NCBI GenBank assembly: GCA_000697665.1
Contig: KL197710.1
Span: 625,720-689,719 of the forward strand
Length of the DNA: 64,000 nucleotides
From: Jaapia argillacea MUCL 33604
Lineage: Eukaryota > Basidiomycota > Agaricomycetes > Jaapiales > Jaapiaceae
Direction: 5' to 3'
Shown here in pieces: positions 59,472-64,000 of this stretch. The notes below the pieces were generated by a model. It made no database searches, had not been told where the DNA came from, and was given only the letters and a program-made list of their open reading frames with translations. The first letter of the stretch is position 1. The number at the start of each line of letters is the position of its first letter. Made by a program: the position numbers and the translations under genes.

Positions 59472-60809
59472 CTAGGCCCTCATCTTTTCCCTCGTCTCCT
59501 TCTCTATAAAGGCCGTCGCCAGCATGTTATAGATTAACACAATCTGCTCATCCCTCTGAACCATACATGGTCTCTGCTCCCTCAGCGAGTCGATCTCTAT
59601 CGCAACAAGGTCGTCCGCAATATCCTTAGGTAGTGGTCCCAAAGGGGATGGCTCGTGGTGGTGGACGGGGTCTGAGGTGGCGGGAGGAGACCTTGGTGTA
59701 GACGATAGAAGACCGTAATAGCGCAATAGGGAAGACAGAACGATGAAGGCACCTGTACGCCCTACACCAGCGGAACAACCGACCATGATAGGCGGATCTG
59801 GATCCATACGCGAATGAGCCGAAGGGGGGTATGATGAAAGGTCTTTGTTGACTCTATCGACGAGTCGAACGAAGTTGAGCAAAGCCGGTTGGTCTTGGGT
59901 TTCTGGTACGCCGTGATCGGGCCAGGCGTGGAAGAGCATGTGCTGGAATACTACTGGCTCCTGGTTCGCATTACTCACTGATGCGAGGGACACAGTGCTT
60001 TGGACACAATGGGCGTCATCAAAGTTCTTCGTCTCGATGAGAGTAACTTTGAGCGGCGGGTCGGTACATCCCTCTTCTGGTTCCAATACCCAAGATTCTC
60101 CGACGATAGGTGGGAAGTAGACATGGGCCTTCTGCCTTCCTGCTTCCCAGTTTCGCGTAAGCTGCACGATAGTGCGCACTCGACTGGTAATATTGACAGT
60201 CCCAGACGGATTCGCGGATGACGAAGGCGTTGTTATCGTGAGAGACGAGGATGGGTGAGAGATAGATTGTAGCATCACGGACAAGAATGCGTGAGCTGTG
60301 TTCGGTAACGGGGCTTGTGTGGCGATCCACCACTTTCCGCCAGCCGATTCTCTTATCCAATTTCCATTAAAGTATCTGCCCTCGCCCTCGTGGACAGCGT
60401 CTCCCTTGTCTAAAAATCCACCTGCTCCATGCCCGATGACCACTCGCGTGCGGTCGTAAGGTTCAATATCACTGTACCGATTGCAGACTTGGTTCTCAAG
60501 CGATGTGCCAACAGAGACGGCGTAGTGATCGATGTGATCAGACTTCGTGAGGAGCGAGGTGCTGGTGCCATACGAGAGGCGATGTGCCTTGGATGACTGT
60601 GATTTGTGTCGAGACGCAGTGCGGGCTTGAGAACGAGCGCGTTCGCGTTTGGCAAGGGTTTGGAGAATGACGTGGAGGTGCTGGAAGTCGTTGGCTGTGC
60701 TGAGCCACGGCGGAATTGAATCGAATTGCTCGCCCATGTGGTAACGTCTCAGCAGTCGTTTGAAGTTGAGCGACTTCGCCAAACGGGAGGGGTATAAGAA
60801 TGAGAGCAT
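59472..60809 (-). CDS. Classical protein tyrosine phosphatase
   Basis: An uninterrupted frame of about 445 aa. The first ATG is at 60809 (MLSFLYPSRLAKSLNFKR); the open frame begins slightly earlier at a GTG. Motifs in order are NRYSDIEPYDRTRV, NGNWIRESAGGKWWIATQAPL, VRTIVQLTRNWEAGRQKAHVY, the WPD loop HAWPDHGVPE, and the P-loop VGCSAGVGRTGAF. The P-loop has Gly where most PTPs have His just before the catalytic Cys, while the Cys and Arg remain. The Q-loop region reads REQRPCMVQRDEQIVLIYNML. It probably dephosphorylates phosphotyrosine on MAP kinases, as in fungal Pyp/Ptp proteins. The N-terminus could include another exon, since the divergent neighbour begins only about 91 bp away. Confidence 0.87.
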   Translation of the reverse strand: MLSFLYPSRLAKSLNFKRLLRRYHMGEQFDSIPPWLSTANDFQHLHVILQTLAKRERARSQARTASRHKSQSSKAHRLSYGTSTSLLTKSDHIDHYAVSVGTSLENQVCNRYSDIEPYDRTRVVIGHGAGGFLDKGDAVHEGEGRYFNGNWIRESAGGKWWIATQAPLPNTAHAFLSVMLQSISHPSSSLTITTPSSSANPSGTVNITSRVRTIVQLTRNWEAGRQKAHVYFPPIVGESWVLEPEEGCTDPPLKVTLIETKNFDDAHCVQSTVSLASVSNANQEPVVFQHMLFHAWPDHGVPETQDQPALLNFVRLVDRVNKDLSSYPPSAHSRMDPDPPIMVGCSAGVGRTGAFIVLSSLLRYYGLLSSTPRSPPATSDPVHHHEPSPLGPLPKDIADDLVAIEIDSLREQRPCMVQRDEQIVLIYNMLATAFIEKETREKMRA

Positions 60810-60900
60810 CTTTCCCACGCTCGATTTGTCTGCTCCGAGAACAAATAGTCAGAACAAGTACTGCCCCAGCTGCGAACAAGAAGTCAAGGATTTGGAGGCG

Positions 60901-61472
60901 ATGACATCGGATCTGCAGTCACTCATTACCCCAGAGACAAGGATCAAGTGGGTTGACTCCATGTGTAACAAGGAGGCTGGTTCTGACGGACGGTCTATAC
61001 GAAAGAGTTAGCTCGACGTTGGACAAGTCAGTTGGGAAAAAATACTTGACGGATGGAAACCCAGATACTTGCTGGACTTCACAACAAGTGCGTCAAACGT
61101 CTCGCCGAATGAGTGGCAAGCCCTCTTATCATTTGAATTTAGGGGCTTCCACAGACAATCCAATTGTCGTTTTCTACGCCAGTCGTTGTACAGCGCCTCT
61201 CGTTTACGTTTCAGGGAGGATTTGTCGGTACGCGATGTTTGGTCGAAGGTCTTCCCACCGCGAAAGATGAGGGGAGGTCGACATGGCGCAGCTTGACACG
61301 GGTATACCCTGAAGATGTGAACCGCCAGCAGGTATTCGACCTGGCGCCGTCGACAGCGGGAGCCGAGATAGAGAGCATTAAGGTCATATTCGAAGATAGT
61401 TCTGATTTCTTTGGAAGGATAACGATCTACGACCTCAAAGTAGAAGGGCTGCTCGTGCCCGTGTCGACATAG
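60901..61472 (+). CDS. NR2C2AP-like galactose-binding-fold protein
   Basis: Three exons from ATG 60901: the first ends within RIK, a second encodes VSSTLDKSVGKKYLTDG and DTCWTSQQ, and a third starts GLPQTIQLSFSTPVVVQR. The ends of this small beta-sandwich, TFQGGFVGTRC, VYPEDVNRQQVF, IKVIFEDSSDFFGRITIY and LKVEG, match human nuclear receptor 2C2-associated protein, a discoidin (F5/8 type C) fold of about 139 aa. The animal protein binds the orphan receptor TR4; fungi lack that receptor, so the fungal role is unknown. Its start codon lies 91 bp from that of the divergent phosphatase gene. The frame is lost unless both introns are removed. Confidence 0.8.
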
Positions 61473-61677
61473 AGATTCATGATAGTAGTCGCTGCTCTTA
61501 GAGCACACGAACAAATTTGGTGTAAAGCAATAATTTCCGACTGGGTTGAGTGTTCAAGAACAAGCATGGAGCAAGGTCCAATCGAACGTGGCCGTGACGG
61601 CGCATGACCGAACGCAGTCGCGTCTCTGTCTTTGACGGCAACAATTCACTGAAGCTCATCACCCACCGAGCCTCCGA

Positions 61678-63248
61678 ATGTCTCACTTAACGCCGCCCGT
61701 ATTACCTCCCGCGATCACGATGTGAGTCTCATCTTCGTGGCATATACTGCAGTGGTTCAGCCTTCACCGCCAGTTCTGATATTATTTTTCAGTGCCACTG
61801 GCAGTGAAATCCGTCTCGAAGTTCCAGCTTCACCCATTACGCGTCTTCCAATCGAGATCCTTGCAGAAACACTTGTGCGATGGGCGGAATTGGATCACGA
61901 TGCCCCGTGGATTGCCTCCCTCGTATCTCACCTTTGGAGAGCCACTGTCTTGTCGGAACCCAGAGCCTGGAGTCGGATCTATCTTCCTCTCAAGGGGCCC
62001 TCAGTGGAGCTGGAAGATCCAGAATGGTGTACTGAAGAAGACCATGATGTTCGGGATAGGAGGCGTCCCCTGGCATTATGGCTCGAAAGAGCTACCCTGT
62101 CGCCTGACTTATTCCTGAATATCCAAATCAATCGCATTGCTCCTCTTGCGACGACTCTATACGCGGTGCTCAAACAATTCACTCCCCATTTGCCGAGCCT
62201 GCGAGAATTCGAGCTCTCCACAGCGTCGACCCTCCTGGCCGATGGAATTTTGAAAACCTTTTGGACCTGTACGCCTCGCTTACAGCGTATCACTATCGAC
62301 TGCCGCGCCGAGTCCAAATCACTTATCGAAGTCATAGATGACCGGAACAGAGTTCTCCCCCACTTGTGGGCGACACTTGCCAAAGCCCCTTCTGTTTCCG
62401 CCGTCGTATTGAAGGGTTGTCTGCCTCCGCAGCAACCCTTAGCATCGGCCTCGGGGTCGCGATTACTGTCATTATCCTTCCACGGCCCTTTTCGCAGTGA
62501 TGACTTCAAAGACATGATGCTCAGCATAGGAGTTTGTGAAGCACTGGAGGAGCTCACGATCACCAACGCCAATACGTCTACGAGCGTCCCTCCCGTAACT
62601 TTACTTGCCTTGAAGGTTCTTCGAGTGCACAATTCTGCCCTCCTTGCAACCCATGACATCCTCAAGTCCATACACGCACCGCAGCTTCTTACCCTCGACC
62701 TGGGAGGTCGTATCCCAGAATCTGTCCTCGAGAGCATGCGAAAAGAGAGCTCTGGAGGTCAGCAGAGTATGAGGGAGATGTTGAATATCATGGAGACTTT
62801 TGGCGTTGCATTGGGATCTTTTTCAACTCGAAGCCCTTTCATCAGGCATCTTACCCTCGATGGTGTCCACGTCAAAGATCGTTTCCTCATTACCGCCCTC
62901 AAGAACCTCCCCTATGTCGTGGAACTCTGTCTTCGAGATTCCTTCATATCGGGCTTAGCACTCGGAGCACTCAGTCGAGTCGGACCACCCCACAAGGATG
63001 GCGTACGTTCACCAACCGCGCTGAAGTCTCCAGTACTCTGCCCAGATCTACGACGTCTGAGCTTGGACACATGCCCCCTTCTGACCGGGAAAATGGTGCA
63101 GGATTTGGTCAAAGCTCGGACTTCCTCTTCTTTGATCACGAATTTGGATATCCATAGGTGCAAACTGGTAGGCGAGGTGGATGTCGTTGTTGTCAAGGAG
63201 TTAGGTCCTTACGCAATGAGGGTAGAGTTTACTCCCCTAGAAGAGTGA
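61678..63248 (+). CDS. F-box/leucine-rich-repeat-like protein
   Basis: A short first exon, MSHLTPPVLPPAIT, joins at 61720 to a long exon starting ATGSEIRLEVP. The F-box-like helix pair reads ITRLPIEILAETLVRWAELD and ASLVSHLWRATVLSEPRAWS, the form common in agaricomycete F-box families. Downstream are irregular leucine-rich repeats (LREFELSTASTLL, LEELTITNANTST, LKVLRVHNSALL, LLTLDLGGRI, IRHLTLDGVHV and LRRLSLDTCPLL). It probably presents substrates to an SCF ubiquitin ligase, but these families are large and variable, so no target can be named. It ends EFTPLEE at 63248. Confidence 0.78.
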
Positions 63249-63644
63249 AGGTAGTCCCATGTTTGTTACCTCTCCTCTTGTCATGTAGCTATAGCATGTC
63301 CTGGGGATTTGAGCCGTCAACACCGTTTCGTGTTTTGCGCGAAACCGGGTTACTTAGTCGTGTGACCGCGTTTGTCACACTCACGATCCATTCTCGTCTG
63401 GTTATCGTGACGGTCACGTCTCGTTCAGCACCGAGTTGCCTTGTCTACTTAAGCTCAGTGTTGTCATTGACGGGGTCAAGACCGGTCGTGACTGGTCGTG
63501 ACCGGACCGTTGACCCCGTTGACCGTTGACTGACCGAGGAGTCAATCGTACAGTTTCTGTATCTACCACGCACAACAGTAGCGAGTAATCTTACAATGTA
63601 TATCTACCACGTACAATTAAGGCTCTCGAGGCTACAATCAATAT
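63249..63644. other. Intergenic with short direct repeats
   Basis: Non-coding stretch between two convergent genes. From about 63480 to 63535 it is rich in GACCG and GTTGACC units. TATCTACCACG occurs twice, near 63560 and 63602. I see no gene. Confidence 0.5.
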
Positions 63645-64000
63645 TTAGGTTGACTCAGATCCCCCAGCAGCCACTGAGCTTTCTCCAATGGTCGGAAACT
63701 CCAACTCGTACATGTCTGCGGCGATTTTCTCGATCCCACCCCTCCAATAAAATGATAATCCGGGCCCTTCATGTCGGGCAGGGTCAGATAGATCGAACAG
63801 GTTTGCAAGCTTGAATGAATCTTTCTCCCGGAAGAAAGGCTGGCGAGCAGTACGGCGTGGGAGGGGAGTGTCGTCGTGGTCATTGTCATCCGAGTCCGAA
63901 TCTGTGTCTCTGTCTGCTGCGGTGGCATCGTTGATCAGGACTGTAGCAATAGATCGGAAATTGGCAACATCTTCCTCGTCGTCCGAAGGCTCGGAAATGT
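63645..64000 (-). CDS. 3' end of an unidentified gene (partial)
   Basis: A minus-strand frame enters from the right edge with SEPSDDEEDVANFRSIATV, an acidic Asp/Ser run, then FREKDSFKLANLFDLSDPAR and YWRGGIEKIAADMYELEF, and stops at TAA 63645-63647. The acidic run followed by a short helical tail does not let me assign a family. The gene is truncated by the window. A transposon-related origin is possible but unproven. Confidence 0.5.
   Translation of the reverse strand, partial: ISEPSDDEEDVANFRSIATVLINDATAADRDTDSDSDDNDHDDTPLPRRTARQPFFREKDSFKLANLFDLSDPARHEGPGLSFYWRGGIEKIAADMYELEFPTIGESSVAAGGSEST

Overview
The window reads as nuclear DNA of a filamentous basidiomycete, most likely an agaricomycete. 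Genes are dense, on both strands, and broken by many introns of roughly 45-70 nt with fungal splice signals. Several products fit that group: a proline- and glycine-rich Mei2-like RNA-binding protein, an F-box/LRR protein of agaric type, an Ark/Prk kinase with a very long disordered tail, and PDR transporters with about 28 exons. I cannot name the species. Where exon junctions are given I placed them by eye from splice signals, reading frame and family conservation. For nucleobindin, ABC transporter 1, prefoldin 1, Rab5, the Ctr protein and the LAMTOR2-like gene, the exon lengths sum to whole codons.

Layout. 0.5-3.5 kb: a SIKE/FGFR1OP2-family coiled-coil protein and a nucleobindin/Ssp120-like EF-hand protein. 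4.1-17.6 kb: two tandem full-length PDR-type ABC transporters, separated by a 797-bp fold-back element with a 7-bp target duplication. 17.7-34.9 kb: a conserved housekeeping block with prefoldin subunit 1, Snu114/EFTUD2, calnexin, Coq1-type polyprenyl diphosphate synthase, a LAMTOR2-like roadblock protein, a Mei2-like tandem-RRM protein, a Rab5/Ypt5 GTPase and a Cdc25-type RasGEF with an SH3 domain. Rab5, RasGEF, the TBC protein and LAMTOR2 all belong to endosome, Ras or TOR signalling, but I see no sign that they form an operon-like cluster.

35-53 kb is the accessory part. Two copies of a 1.3-1.6 kb dispersed repeat lie in inverted orientation at about 37.1-38.7 and 51.2-52.4 kb. Between them are a Ctr-family copper transporter, an Ark/Prk/AAK1-type kinase, a 3-hydroxyisobutyrate-dehydrogenase-like enzyme and an unusual gene made of tandem MABP/Vps62-like modules. 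That gene is built from a repeated two-exon unit whose linker exon is exactly 95 nt in three copies. Its third core exon carries an apparent 1-nt frameshift.

53-64 kb: a TBC RabGAP, two head-to-head zeta-crystallin-type quinone oxidoreductases with paired start codons, a protein tyrosine phosphatase divergent from an NR2C2AP-like gene across about 91 bp, an F-box/LRR protein, and the 3' end of an unidentified minus-strand gene running off the edge. Many neighbours are head-to-head with short shared promoters: prefoldin/Snu114, RBP/Rab5, kinase/dehydrogenase, the quinone oxidoreductase pair, and phosphatase/NR2C2AP.
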